A stretch of DNA of 64,000 nucleotides from Myoxocephalus aenaeus (taxonomy: Eukaryota; Chordata; Actinopteri; Perciformes; Cottidae), in NCBI GenBank assembly GCA_038501785.1, contig JBAMJR010000047.1, positions 5,980,001 to 6,044,000 on the forward strand, read 5' to 3'. Positions within the stretch are counted from its first letter, which is position 1. The number at the start of each line of letters is the position of its first letter. A model generated the notes under the pieces. That model was not told the origin of the DNA. It saw only the letters and a program-made list of their open reading frames with translations, and ran no database searches. This document shows, piece by piece, positions 15,741-30,500 of this stretch. Position numbers and translations under genes: made by a program.

Positions 15741-16165
15741 TTAAAGGGATAGTTTGGGAGGTTTTCAATTGCATGAGGTACTTCGCCATCTACTGTAGGT
15801 AAAGGACTGACTATGGCTATCAGCACAACCCCAGTTTGGAGAAACAGGCGGATATGTGGACACAGAAGCAAAGCAAGTCACCTTAAAAAGGCCCATCTAC
15901 AAAGAAAAGAGCTTTTTTTAATTTACACTATAACAAATATATTTTCCTTCCTTTACCTTGCCTTTCCGATGGGGAGTGTGCATGCAAGAGAGCACACATG
16001 GATGTATATTAGTTCCCTGTCGAAAAAGGACATTGCTTTATTCCCGTGACGGTACTTCTGTCGGTATCTCCAAGCTGTGGTCGTGCCAACCGCCATCTTC
16101 TGTCTATGGACTACGGATAAGTCCCTCATACAACCACATTTCAATAATCTGAACCATCCCTTTAA
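15741..16165. mobile_element. TTAA-flanked non-autonomous DNA transposon (417 bp)
   Basis: TTAA at 15741-15744 and 16162-16165 flank an element running from AGGGATAGTT to AACCATCCCT, which are inverted repeats at 9 of 10. About 100 bp inward on each side also pair imperfectly: the GAGGTACTTCGCCATCTACTG and CAGTTTGGAGA stretches on the left reappear inverted on the right. TTAA duplications point to the piggyBac or Kolobok type. No coding remnant was seen. Confidence 0.7.
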
Positions 16166-19100
16166 CCGTGACCAAACCTTAATCACAGATTAGTTGCCAT
16201 AACCACCATGTTTGCCGAGATAGTGTAGAAAGAAATGGTTTGGATTACACAACAAAACTGTATTCCACAACAGACAATTTGACATGCGCTAGTGTGAAGC
16301 TGTGCAAAACCTATGAAAGCAAAGGACAAAATAAAGATAAGCTACTGGGCTTCAATTAGTCCCACTTCAAGCTGTGAGGCGGCGACCCTTGCGGCTGTCT
16401 GCTCGCCCTGAGCTGAGGCGAGCCCAGACCTGCAATATGTTGGCATGAAGACAGTCGGCGTGTGTTCGTGTGCGAGTGGGAGAGCTTCTCACCGACTATC
16501 AGCACAGGAACATCAAACCAGAGTTTTGTCTCTCCTTTTGGCGTTCCGTTTCCTATTAAACCATAAGCACAAGATGTCTTTCTGTGTATTAACTTGCGTC
16601 ATGTGTATCGGCACACGCATGAGGGTCTGTGTGTGTGTGTGTGTGTATACAGTATTTGTGTAATAAAATGGTACAGCTTGCATTTCAGCTGTCTTCGGCA
16701 GCTATTAGTGATAAAAGAGGCGAAGCAGTGCTCGTTACGACAATGCCAACTCTGTCAGGAGGCTTTCATCCAAAATAGAACTGCCTTTTATTCCCTGTAA
16801 TTAGAAGAGGTTGGATTTGCTGAATACACTCATCCATAAATATGGGTTAGTGTTGATTTGACAATAATGAAAACAGTGAAGGAAGATCAAAAGGCATGGA
16901 GAAGGTCCTCGACTCGAAACGTACCCCCTTTTGATGTTCCCAGATACGTGAAATCAATTACACTGGTAGTGAATAAAGTGTAAGCGTGTAACTCCTTTTG
17001 ATTATTTCAAATGTCAAAAGCGGCCATCATTGTTATGTAGCGAAAATTAAAATTATATAAATGAGATGAAAGGTAATGTGCCCTTGCTGCTCGGTAAAGA
17101 TGACCCACTTTTGTGCTCGCGATTCTTGTGCCGCTGCAGCGCCGCTTTTAATCTCTCAGATTACAAACTCAATTGAATAATGATGTGGCTGACCATGCAG
17201 GTTAAACCGTGCATTAGTTTCCCCAAATTTGTGCCATACTGTCGTACATTGTCATTCTTGGTGGAATTATTATAATATATTATAATAATATATTATTGTT
17301 ATTGTTTTCCTGTTCTTAAAATGAAAACATAGACCGACACTGCATTTAAAATCCCTGTTAGGGCTTTTAGGATGACACAGAAAATGCAAAACACAGTTTC
17401 CTTAATGCATTTCATGTGCACATTATGTTCCGAACAGAGGATTAAGTGAAAATCTGTCGGCGTTCCTCTTTTTTGATACAGACAAAACAGCACAAAGCAA
17501 GTATCTTGATTTTTATTTATTTCTTTAAAGAAGAAAAATGTGGCATCACAGCTCAAAGCCTTTCCGTCGTCACGCGCTCTGAAACAAAGACGAGGCTCGG
17601 AGAAACAGAAAAGAGAGGACAAGGGACACACATGACTGAGATAAAGGGCCGGGAACAATAGCGGCAGAGAATATGGAGATGGTGTGAAGAGATACAGAGC
17701 GAGGAATGCTGCGAGCGCCGTGGTCGTCTGCCAAGATGAGGGGTTCAAATTGAGGCTGAAACCCTCATTCAGCAAGAACTCATTTCACAGCCATCACTGC
17801 CAGCACCTGTGGCTCACAGGGGAGGGGGTGACTGCTGTGTGAGTGAGGGGGGAGAGGAAAACACTGAGCATAAATCTGAGGGATCTGACCTGAATTTACA
17901 GCACGCTTGCTGGTAAACATCCGCTGTGCAACTCTGTTCAGCCTTGATACTGTGTTTAAAGCTCCCCAGATCTGATGTGCTCTGTGGACTCACTGACAAA
18001 TCATGATTGCCTTTGTTTGTGCATTGATTTATTGGCTCGAAGATATAGTCCTGTAAATTTGTCCAAATCTGAATTATGCTATCTTTTAAAATCCAGCGAC
18101 TCTGTTTTTAGTCTGCTACTTGCTGCTTGAAATGCATTGCAGCTGTACTTTGAGAATCTGAGTGGCGGTATAAAGCTCCTGAAATATTTAATTGGCATCC
18201 ATATATGCCAGACTCTATGAACATACACATGCATTTATGCCAACGTAATCTCATTGGAGCCAGATGTGAGTCTGTCACTTTAGTGAATACATGTTTGGAG
18301 GCAACTGGTTGACATTGTGGTTATTGGAGCCCACAACCCAAAGAATACAGGAATCCATCACAGGAAGCAGTGCAGAGAGTTTGTCCTGTACGTAACACGG
18401 GGAGAGTACGAGTGGGGATTGCCATGTAGCTCATTGCAGACCAGCAAATATCCTCAACCTGTATATTAATTGGAACCAAATTCTTCCCCATCTTTTTTAA
18501 AGGTTTTTTTTCACTGTACATTTATTTGCCAAAGTTGGATTGCCGTTGCCTCCACCATGCTGTAGTTGACATTGGTAGATATGATATCGTAGTAAGCCTT
18601 GTAAATCCCACAGTGTTAAAGATTTGTGTTTATGAATACCCTGCCATCCTCCAGGTAAGCCATAAAGAAATATAGATGACATAATTTATGAGGTCTTGAG
18701 CCCACAACCCAAGAAAAGATGTCAACATGGGACGATTCTTTAGGTGTCGATTTACACCCAGTGCCAGTATTAAGTGTCAATATAGTAAATTGTGAATTCT
18801 TCATGGAGAGGCTGAATGGACAACAAAGCTGGGATTGGTAACCGTAGCACATTTTCTCCTAAGGTCTCAACCGTACCATGATCATAGGTTATTTGCCATA
18901 AATCATGACCTATCCCTAACCTGTTGCAATGTGCCGATTTTGTAGAAAGAAGTTGGAATTGAACATAAGAAAATCTGTCATTGAAAATTCAGAGAAACAC
19001 CCAAACAGTCCAGAGTTTCTGCAGATTTTAGTTTTACACCTTTTTACTGATAATTAGTTTTGTGCAAACAGGATTAATGTTCCAAGACTGACCTTCATTA

Positions 19101-22100
19101 TCCAAAAATAAATTCTCAACTCATCTTTCTGCTGCATACCAAGGAGGAACTGATCTTCAAGCGGATTTACATCGTACTATAGCAAAATCCAAGATAAGAG
19201 AGAGCGAGTACTGTGTGTAAAATAGACATTCGTTATGTCAATCAGAATATATCTGGATATACCAAACATTTCATCTTTCTCCTTTTGAAGCGTTGACTGG
19301 ACCTTTGTTGTTATTCACAACGAGGACTACGATTTGAAAGCATTCTCACCTACAGGGATGTTAACCGCGAGCAAAAACACAACAGCTTCAATATTTAATG
19401 CATGCTGTATGCAGTAATGAATTTCCACGTGTCCATTGATCTGTCTCATATATGGCAAGTGCAGGGCCCAACAAGATGTGAAGCAAACAAAACCATGCAT
19501 TATAGATAAGCAATCTCCTTGATGGCGTCACATTATTTATGAATCCCGTCCCCTGCCATGTGTTTGATATTTTAAGCATTGCTATGATTAACCATAGACT
19601 GTAAGTCCATTTTGAAAGTGTGTAAGCAGACAGTGCATTTGCTTAAGTAAATCATTTGGAATGAATGGTGAACAATACCCTTGAGAGTACATAACCTTCT
19701 GGTTCGAGCTATACACTCTGCAGAATATAGGCTTCTGTGTGTGGCATGCTGTATATGCAGTGTATGGCAAAAGATTATAGGAAATGCATCGTTTCTCTCA
19801 AATTTTATATAATAGCTTCATTCCTGATCTGAGGATGAATTTACGCTGAAAGAAAATCATGCAAAAATAACTGTGTGCCGCATATGTAGGGGGGGACAAC
19901 CTACTGTGTTAAGAGCAGACTGTTTATGCACCTCCTCGGTATGAGCGCTATGTTCAAAGACCCCCAGCGGTGCAGGCCGATAACCGCTCCAACCCTTTCC
20001 ACCAGCATTCTGGAAATACCCAGCAGCAAGATAATACATTTCCTACTTGACACACTTAGCCATCTTTGATCTCCAAACTCCAACTCCCCCTGAAGCAGTA
20101 CGACCTACCAGGACTGGTTCAACACAACCTCACCATTTTGAATCTGCAGCCAGAATGGGCCAAGCGCAAAGATCAGTCGATGCCAACTTTCAACCCTTTG
20201 AGTTTTCTCAATCCGACAGAGGATAATATAAGTATAGTTAAAATACCATTCTACCAATTTACCTTTGCCTCCCGATAGCATTGTTGGTCCCACTTGTTTT
20301 CTTAAAGGATCAAAATCAATGCAGCCGAGCCATAGATGTCTTTTTGTTAATCCCAAGCGTTCCTTTTCTTAAACCAAACCTGACGCCTACATTACCCACA
20401 ATACTGTTTCCAATTTTGTCAGAATTGGACAGATTTGGGTGTTTATGATGGTACTTAAAAGCTAATGTCTTGATTCATAACAAAACACTTGTGAATCTAT
20501 TTTCATTCCAATAAGCCTCAGCTGTACAATGTGTGCTAAATGGTCATTACTAAATGGTGCACATTAAAACACAATACTTTGGATGTATAAAGAGAACTGG
20601 AGAGAACTCATAGTCATTACTAGGAAAGTTGCGCATGAAGTCAAAATGGCTCGACTGACGAGTATAAAATGACCCTGATCTTCTTGTGAACTTTTGCATC
20701 TCTGGGCCGATGGAGCTAAGCGCACTAGCATTTCCTTTAACCCCGCCGCTCCCTCCTAGCCGTCCGACACGTTCACATGAACAGCAGCACAACACAATTA
20801 ACCACTAATTTGCAGTCGTCTCTTTTCCAATGTAAGTGTTTTCAAGCCCAATGGCATCAAGTGATGGACCCAAAAGTTGTAAAGGCTACTCCAAAGAGTG
20901 GCCTCAAAGCCAGACACTCTTCCTGGGTGCTCGGCTAAAGCATGGTTACTGTGTGCGTGTTAGCTTGTACCCAGGAAGTTGACTCGATAAAGGGCATACC
21001 AAGTTTAGGGATGTGTGCGCTGGAATTTTAACCTTAAGTTTTATGCATCTGGCATTTAATATATTTAGAAAGGTTTTATATGGAGACAATTTTCTACACA
21101 TCGGAAATTTAAAAATAACCTTTATATTCCCCTGACTCTGAAGATCATCTTTATTTTTCACTCAGGAAATATGTATTTTTTTGGTGATATGCATCTCGGT
21201 ACACAACAGTAGGCCACAGGATCATGCTCACGTTTTTTGCTAGATTTGTATACCACTGGTAAGAGTGTAGCGTCACACAAATGTTAAATGTATGTCATTT
21301 GAACTTGTGAAGGCGAGAATTTATGTCCTCCAGATTGCTCTCAGCAAAGTATGACAAACTGAGAAAATGACGAAGCAGCACGACCTCTGTGTTGAGTCTT
21401 AGGAGAGAAAATCTTTTTTGCTCCGTGCCCACGTAAACAGCAGCTGTAGCCTTTTAATAAAGTAGCGGGCGGCCTTGGTTTTCTCTGAACTGAGGGTTGT
21501 CAGTGGTTTTTGTGTTCGCGTGTGTATGTGTCTGTCTGTGTGTGTGTGTGTCTGTAAGCACTCAGCCATGGCAGGCAACTGATTGATGGCTGAGCAAGTC
21601 CAGGATGCTCCATGGCTGCTACAGATTGGCACAGTGGAAACCTGGCAAGAGAACTTCTCCGAAACCCAGACACACACACACACACACACACACACAGAAC
21701 ATACACACATTTCTTCCCCCACCCCCCCGTAATGCCAAGTCACGGGCAGCACATCCCAAAATGGGGGGTTGTCGCCCACATGCCCTCCACATTTTGTCGC
21801 CGCCTGAACCTGCCAAGTGTCATTTTTAGCGCCAGAATGGAGCTGTGAACATATGGGGACAGGGTGAGGATTTACAGGTTGTTTCTAGGAAATATATAAT
21901 GAAAGGACTCAAATTGAAAATATATTGTGTTTTTTTTTTTTTCTTGATCAAGGGCAATGTAGCATATTATGTGTTTTTGCAAAAACATACCAAAAACTCC
22001 ATAAAGCATTGTTATTGGCTTGTACCTTGTTGTGGTTCTGTTATGACTGGAGCACAAAAGGATAGTTGTTTTTCTTCTTTAAGGCCCTGTGACAAATATT

Positions 22101-22309
22101 AATGAGGACATATACAGCATGGAAATGCAAACATGAATATATACATAATTATTGTTTGCAAAATATATGTGCAAATATGATCAAAACCATGTGAAGTGTG
22201 AAGCCAACACTCTGGTATAGAATCCCAGGTGTTTATAGCTGAACCATTCCAATTTTACTGACTTAATCTGCAAGTACTTGCATTTGAAAGCCTTGTGACA
22301 GAAACAAAT
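16166..22309. other. Gene-free DNA
   Basis: Short GT (16626-16647) and AC (21669-21697) repeats, an AT-rich hairpin-like stretch (17265-17300), and a 15-bp direct repeat GAGCCCACAACCCAA at 18327 and 18698. No gene or RNA recognised. Confidence 0.55.
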
Positions 22310-22328
22310 GGGGGGGGGGGGGGGGGGG
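22310..22328. repeat. Poly-G homopolymer (19 G)
   Basis: Uninterrupted G run on the plus strand. Confidence 0.9.
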
Positions 22329-25300
22329 TTGTATCGTGAATTTTAGGAGCTAATAAAGTATGTGTTGCAGTGGTTGTGCTGGAGAACATGATGTCCCTAA
22401 GGTGATGTAGCGGGAGGAAATATGCTGCTGCCTCCAGCAGATTCTCCTCTGACCTGCACGGCACACACCGAGCAAAGCCACACGCGTGTACAAGAGCTCA
22501 CAAGGGCAAACATATTCAAATACATTTCTATAATTATTCAAAGAAGCATGCAAAACATACAACAATAGCCACACTGACTGCAAAAATGAATGTAAACACT
22601 TCCACAAACGGATAGAAACGCATTAACATCTCATTTTCATTCACCATCATTGTTACCTGTTTATTAACAGCTGGTAACCAAAGCTCAGCTAAGATGCAAT
22701 AAAATAGATCAAGAATATCAATTGAATGTATTTTGCCCAAGTAAAGACTACGGCAGTAAATTGAAGGTAAAATTAACCTCAGGTTATCTGTCAGCACTGT
22801 TGCCTCTGTTTTCACTGCTAGCTGTATATGTTCTGAATTTTGTGTAAAGTATCTCTAAGAAACATAAACATAAAAGCATTACCAAACATGGTTTAGTTGT
22901 CAGGAGAAGATATAGTAGGAGAATAGAATTACAATATGTTGCGAGTGAACATTTGGAGGATTTGTAGCATTAGTTTGCGAATGTAAATCAGTCGTGTATA
23001 GATGTAATATTGTGGAGCCTCAACATTTATCAAGATGGGGTGAAATTGCAGGGCAGAACATAACATGGTGTCCACCGGTGTATTATCCTATTTTTAACCA
23101 GTTTCCTGCTAGTTCTGAGCTAATCTCATGTGTCCAAACCTATTTGAAAATCACAAACTCATCAACCTGAGCAGGAGGAAAAAGACATTCATGTAACAGA
23201 CCGCAGGCTGTTGAACAGGTTTAATACTTTGCCCATTGCCTGTGGGGTAAACACGCCATTACATTTCCATCTAATTTATCATTAGCATAGCTTAAATAAC
23301 AATTCCCAAACAAAGCAGAGGTGTGTAACCAGGACATGATTTCAAGCTGAGAACCAATCAAATCACTGCCGCAGGCGCTCTTTTTTTATTCAACATTCTC
23401 TGTCAATTTTTTTCACAGCTGCATGGGTGTGAGACAGAGATGTGACTACACAAGATTACTCTCAAAATGCTGTTTCATGAGTGAGTGATTCAGTTGCATC
23501 ACCATCTCCCCAGCAGCACATTATGGAGTAATACTGGCTGAGCAGGCTGTGGAACAACCAGGACAGAAAATACCTGGAACATGTAGAAAATAGGCCGAGT
23601 GAATCTGATCTCAATAAAACCCCAATTTAGATGGCTATATTTCCTCATGTAGGTTGTTATAATGCAGCTTGTCTATTCATATGTATTACTCTGAAACACT
23701 CTGTATTGGAACCTGCAGAGACTGATGTTTTTTTGGTTGTGTTAGCTAATTAAAAAGGCCTAATAATTCGGCGAACCAACCAATGTCTTTTTAAGTTCAC
23801 TCGTGTGATTCAAAACAAAGCAAACTGTTCCGAACATCGAGCCAAAACGGAGGCCCACACATCATTCAGTTCAACTCCAGTTCACCTGATCTCGAATGCC
23901 GTACCAAAAAATCCTGCTCACCCACTTGGGTACAAAGAGCTACGGTAACAGCTTAGCGTGGTGCATGTGTGCCCCGTGCAGGATGTAAAGGCAAAGAGGA
24001 GACTTCACAGTTTGATTCTCCTCCCCCTTTGGCCTGAGGAGGTGTTGAATCCTCCTGCCTACTGATGCTTCCCTTCACAGACTGTCTCTGTAAGTGGTCC
24101 GGTCATCCGAGTGAGTGACCCCTTTTGCCAGTGCGCCCACACTGAGCCATTTTGGGAATCCGGGCCCCCGGTGATGTGCCTGACCGTTTGACCTTTTACA
24201 TGCAGGGTCAGCTGTGCATCGAGACATTTTAGCCCACGCTTATATATAGGAATCTGTTGTTTTTTTCCAGACACCAGGCCATGGAAATAACCTAGTTTGT
24301 ATTTTGTATTCTTTATTTTTTTATTTTGTAAGTCGTGTGCAGATGGCTGCAGTAGCCTGAAGGTTTGAAATGCTTGCTTGTGACTGGAAGAAGCAACTGA
24401 GGACAATCTGGGAGAGAATGAGTAGTATTACTCACTCTTAAACCACAGTCAAGGTGCCCTTGAGTTTGCACCTATACCCTTTAATTGGTCCATTGGAGCT
24501 GCTCAGTGTCCAGCAGAAGGCCACTGTAATCAACTGTATGAATGTGATGCCAGGGTATGAGAAAAAAAAAGAGAAAAAAATAGAGTTGATGCTCAGCAAA
24601 GCACTTTCCTAGCTGAATAAAAGCAAGAAAAACGCAGTGTATATTCCACGCAGGGCTAGAGATCAGCTTGATTGCGCATCAGCAGATGTCTCCTCGCCTC
24701 CTTCCCATCCTTTTGTTCCATTTTATCCATTTTAATTCCTGTTATCTCATTTGAACTAATCTGCCTCATATTACAGATAGCGCACCTTTTGATAGGTATC
24801 CCATTGATTCCTCAGAGAACAATGGAGGATCTTCTTCTTTCAAACAGCTTCTCATTAGCAGTCCGCTGCAAGCAGGTGCCACACACTGCTGAATAATAAC
24901 ACAAACACATGCATGCGTGCTCATGCTTCTGATAGGCCAGAGCGTAATATGATTATGGGCTGTCATTCTGTGACTTTCGGGTTCGCAATTGATTGACTGC
25001 ATTCAGTCTGAGCTGGCTGTTTCAAAATAAATGCTCTCCATTGGAAACATTTGTAAACTTGTTAAAGTAAGCAGCAATTTCCAAAAAGCTTCAAAATGTC
25101 CTCCGTCCCAGCTCAAAGCTAAGCACTTATACCACAGATGCCTACAAGCTAAGCATTTATAAAGTTTTCAGGATGAATTTGTGATACTTTTGAGGTCATT
25201 GTACACTTCTCAAGGACTTGTTCTTGCCAGTATTTTTCGTTTTTTGGGGCATTCTGGGGAGGCAGTTTGAGCTGAAATCTGCTGAATTCCAGCCTTGGGG

Positions 25301-26772
25301 AGACCTCTCCAGGCCTGCTCTGCTCGTCTCTGTGGTCCTCACGTCAAAACAGGAGCCCCGACTCAAAAAGAATTATCAAACGGATGCATGTCTTACAGAA
25401 TAACGATGCGGGCTGTCCAGATGCATAAAGCATCATAAGTTGTGAAATTCTTGAAGCTGCGGATGTATCGCTCCTAATTTCAGCATAGTGCATTAGAACT
25501 TTGAGTCTTAAAAGTGTCAGCATAATTCATAAATATTTCCAGACTGAAGACTTCAAAAGATATGAAAATGTACTACCACAGCCTGAAGATGGGAGTGTAG
25601 GAGAGAGTCAAATGAGTGCTATGGTTGTGATTTGCCATTTGGTATAGAGCCTTACAGTTTTATCAAAGTGCCCCCTACTATAAATGATATATATATATGT
25701 ATATCAAATATTCTGCATCAAAAAATGTTCTTGAAGTATGTCATTTTTGAGTCCAACAACAAAAACATGCATGCATTAGGTCAGATGCCTTTTGTCTTCA
25801 TCTTCTGCTCTCTGATCAGTGACTCTAAGATGTTTTTATTCTGCTGTTTTGAAAGAATACCATTACATATGTTGATATTTTCTGTTGAATTTAGATGGGG
25901 CTTAAAACAGCCGAGGAGAACTCTTTTTCGGAGATGCCCATGAGACACTGCAGCGCATCAACCAAGGCAAGAAAAATATGTTTTGCAGTTATATTTTAAG
26001 CTGCATGCTATTTTACTTTGAGCTTTATTGTGTGGCCTATTTGCACAGCACAACAGTTCACCTGAGAGACACTACTGGTTCAAGTGAAATGTAGTGCATC
26101 GCATCAGTTTTGCAATTTGGGTACAAAAGCCTCGAGTGAAGTTACTTCACATTAGGCAGCGGGACATCTGTTAAAAATGCTGCCAGCGTGGATCTGTGTC
26201 TACGTCTGAGATGCACTCAGTGCTGTAATGGCGGAGCAGCTCTGTGGGCAGAAAGCAAGTCTCCAGCCGAAGCACAGAAATTATGCATATAAAGCTAAGG
26301 AGACGCTTTTTCTTCATTAGTGGTCCCTAAAGTGAAAGTTTTCGTCTACCCAGATCTTGTTCTCCAACTGCCACATTGACTGACTGCTTGGCTCTCGGCT
26401 CCATTGTTATCTGATTTCTGAAAAAAAGTGATCAGATGTGCTTGTACCCTCGCTACCAATCATCTACTGTAGAAACAACATGGAGATTGTCAACACATTG
26501 TAGCATAACCAATTCCTGTTTGACAAGAATGTTTAGATAAGGAACTGAGCACTGTATCCACACAAAGCCTGGGATTAGTGTGGGGGATTAATGCAGCACC
26601 TGAACTATAGGCTTCTATGCTACAAGGGATGATGGTGATTGTCAATGATTGGTTCATCGACATTAATAATTTCACCAATTAGCAATGTAGACAACCGGGG
26701 ACATGTGTCTGGTTTTGGTGTAGTACAGGGTCACTAAGTGGGGCGTCTAATTGTTAAAGAAGGCAGAATTAA

Positions 26773-26774
<2 letters not shown>
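22329..26774. other. Gene-free DNA
   Basis: Unique-looking, AT-rich. A POU-like TTATGCATAT lies at about 26281. No gene seen. Confidence 0.55.

Positions 26775-26852
<78 letters not shown>
26775..26852. repeat. (GT)n microsatellite, about 78 bp
   Basis: Uninterrupted GT array. Confidence 0.97.
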
Positions 26853-26855
<3 letters not shown>

Positions 26856-27114
26856 AGCCACCTGTGAATGTCGCCCACACAAATAAATGGATGCCCTTCG
26901 AGGATGAAAATAGTATCGCAGTTTGTTGTGCCGATTGTGTAACCAGTGTGTCGGTAAATATATAGTTAAATCACTCGAAGTGTCCATTTGCCCAGCATGT
27001 TTTTAGTCTCCGTCTCTAATATTCTACAATGAAGCCTGAAGGTTGAGCAGCATTATTTCTTCTATTAAGTATTGTGAACTTGGCAATTACTTTTAGTATG
27101 CATCCCTATATGCA

Positions 27115-27510
27115 ATAGGGTTGGGCTGACGGTGGATGCCCAACCGATGATTGTCGATATATTCACTCTGGTGTGTAATTGCCTTGTTAACTCATCGTAA
27201 ACCCCTTTCATTCAAACTCACAAAATAAAACTCACCAAAAAGCATTTTGGTTAATCTTCCCACTGTCTCAACAATCCCCGACTATGGTTTGGTCGCAGTA
27301 AACTCCTAATTTACCGAGTTAGATGTGCTCTACATGCTGTTTTCCCCTGCTGTCTCTCGCTATGCCCGCTGAGGAGCTCATCTCCCTTGTTCTTCAGAGG
27401 CAGACAAAATTAAATGAGAAAAATCACAGAAAATCTGCCTCCAAAAAAACAACTGCTGTTGTACTCAATGGCCGGTAGCTGATATATTGGTCCCATCGCC
27501 CAAATCCAAT
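27115..27510. mobile_element. Probable degenerate hAT-like MITE
   Basis: Starts ATAGGGTTGGGCTGACGG and ends CCCATCGCCCAAATCCAAT, imperfect inverted ends resembling the GGGTTGGGCGATG-type repeats of fish. The 400-bp interior has no reading frame of note. A clean target duplication was not seen. Assigned by resemblance. Confidence 0.4.
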
Positions 27511-30500
27511 GCTGTGATAACTAAATGAATTTGCAAGTATTGTTATATTGGCCCCTATGGTATTCTAAATGAAACAATAGTAAGTAAACCTCTGAAATGT
27601 TAATATTCTTATTATAGATCTAATATTCGGAATATTGTTGTGAAGTGAATATTTCCCAGCAAGCATTGCAAACTGTGGAACAGTGTCAGTGCAGGCAGAA
27701 GACATAGCTGTGCATCTACTGATAGTGGGAGTCAATTAAATCCACATTAACACAGTAAGCCACTGTGTTTCCACACATCAGAATATCTGCTGCCATGGTT
27801 AATTTCACATTCATAAATAGAAATCACTTGTGCGTTTTAACAAGGAAAGCATGTCAACACTGCTTTCAAGACGGAGCAAAGGAATCCCTTCAATCTATTC
27901 TTCTGATATGATGACACGAACACAATGCAGACCTGCCAACCTGTCAAGCGCTGCACAATGAAGTGTGTGGAAAAGGCTTTAAAAAAGAGTTACTATTTGG
28001 CTGTTATTTTCACAAGATGTGTATCTGTACTTTACTTTAGCCTTAAAATGTGAGCTACTGCACTTCTCTACGGAAGTTCAGCAGTGGAGTGATGAAATTG
28101 GGAGCACAAACAATCACTGTGGTGATGAAAGCAAGGAGAGAAAAGGCCCAGATGAAGATAATTATCCTCTCTGAGTGCACTCAACTGCACCCAAGTTTAC
28201 AGCTTCTGTGGGTTCTTGTTTGTCAAAGCCTAAAGTGATTTTGGTTGATTGTTTTGTATCTTCTTTTTTGTGTCCTTAGGGACTGATTAAAACTACTAAG
28301 TTTGGACTTATTTAAGACAGGGGGTGGCAGGTGCCACTTCTTGCTGCACCATTCCTTCTCCTTTATCTCATCACATTCATCAACACAAGATAATAATGTG
28401 ACGAGCACATCATTTGAGATTAAATTCAGATTATTAAATAAATAGGGTGGCAGTGAATCATTTGCTCAGCGCGTGACTCAGTGACCAGCCAGCAGAACCA
28501 ATAGGGAAATCAATACGGCAATTCAGCTAAAATTAGCAATCATGAATACTAATGAAAAGGCACAGCATTATGGATCTTTGAGGCCTTCGGATGCTGGATT
28601 TAATTGTGGTGGATGACAATGAAATGGGAACTTAGTGTTCATAACGTAAGACAAAAGATGTTACAGGCTGGGAGATTGATTTGATGGGAGGGAAAGAGAT
28701 GGTGAGTCGTTCTGGGAGTGAACTGGTTAATGTGTTTCTTCAAGCTTGGGGCTCGAGTCGTTTGAAGTGTCAAATGTGTCTTTTTCTTTGTAGCGTCACT
28801 GCACTGCAAAAAATGAATAGCATTGACAGTGATGGGACTCAGTCTCTGGAAACTTGGTAATCTGTTGCACTATTCAATAACCCTCTTCCCCTTTCTTTAT
28901 GCTCTTTAAGTTTGGGTGAGAGACCCTCAGCCTTTGACATGATGGCAATCAGAGTACAAAGGGAACAACAGGCTCTCAGTATGTTAAATACTATTGCTAG
29001 TGGCCCTCTCTTTATTGTTCATGAAGGGTCATACCAAGCCATTCCATTATTATAATTATATGTCTTAAATGTCCAAAGATGAATCAAGCAGATGAACCAT
29101 AAAGTCATGAATAGTGAATGTAGTACATATTTCCGGCAGTGGCAGTGTGTGAGGAATTGATGCAAAATAGTCTTCCCATGTTTATCGTGTTGAAGAAACA
29201 TGTTGTTGGGCTCATTGATTTGGTTTTGAATATTTTTTTGGACAAAAATGGAGCTCTATGACACAGAGGGAGAATACTTACTAGACTATGGAGACAATAC
29301 GTTTTAGTGGGATCAGTTCATTGGTGATTGATTTGTATTGGGTTTTGTTGACTATTAGAGAAATATAGAATATGACTGATCTTTATTCAGTAATTTGGTG
29401 TGTTGGTCATTCTACAGTCTGGGTCATGAGACAATATTCTCCCCTCAGATCAAACAGTGTTGCAGGCAGGGCAAATAAATTAGATTTACTTTGACTGGCA
29501 ACAGAGGACTCTGATAATTGTGGCTTATTGAACTTTTATATTCAGTTTTTCTTCTTCTCAGGGACCACCTGCTCTCCCACTGTTATTGCCTTCTGGAGGC
29601 TATTTCTTTATTTTCTTTTTTTTTTTCTTTGAAGGTTATAGAAGTTCATAAAAGAAGTTCCTATAAAATGTCCGTGTGAGGCTTCTCTGCAGCCAGTTCC
29701 AATACAACCATGGAATCACATTGATGTTTTGCATTCATTCCTTGTCTATACAGTGCAAAAGGTCATTTATAACAAGTTTTAAGATTTGAGTGAACGAGGA
29801 TTTAAATTCCATGACCATAAAAGTGTTCGACATTGAAATATCAGAGTGCATTATTTATTCATTTTTCCATTTCCTTTTGGTTTGGAAAGCTTTGATTTCC
29901 TATCAGTGTCAGCTATACCATGTGAGCCGAGACTCTGACGGTAAAAATAGCACTCCTTATCTTATTGCAGTAGAAATGTTTCTTTCTCCATATATCAAGA
30001 CAGATTCATGAACAATGGCTCATCCATGCATTCAGTAAAGAACATAAAGAACTCTCCATCTCCCTAGTTCTCCTTTGTCTCCCGTTGTCCTCTGTTCCTT
30101 GTACTTTATTCTCCAAATCAAATCTATCAGCTCTTTGTTATCACGTCTATAAAAGGAGCTCTTCTAGCCAGATATTGAATGAGTAATACATTTAGGAATG
30201 ATTATTCCACATACGGTACCCTTTCTTTGTTGTTCACTCTCCAGTTTTCACGTGGAGATGGAAAAATAAATTGCCTCTTTGATAGTAAAGGAATGGTATA
30301 CATTAATTCCCAAACTGCCCAAGTGTGCTGCATCCTTCTCTTGCCACCTGCCTTCACAGCAGCTCGGTCTTGTGTGTTAACCAAAAACCAAAAGGTGAGA
30401 AAAATATACAACGTGAAATACTTATCAATACAGGTTGTAAAATGCATATATGGACTTTACATATTTAGATATTTCCATGCAACGATTTGCTTCCTCCGGC

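Noticed and set aside
19690..19720. tRNA-like GGTTCGAGCT
   Set aside because: Only a B-box-like fragment; no A box or cloverleaf around it.
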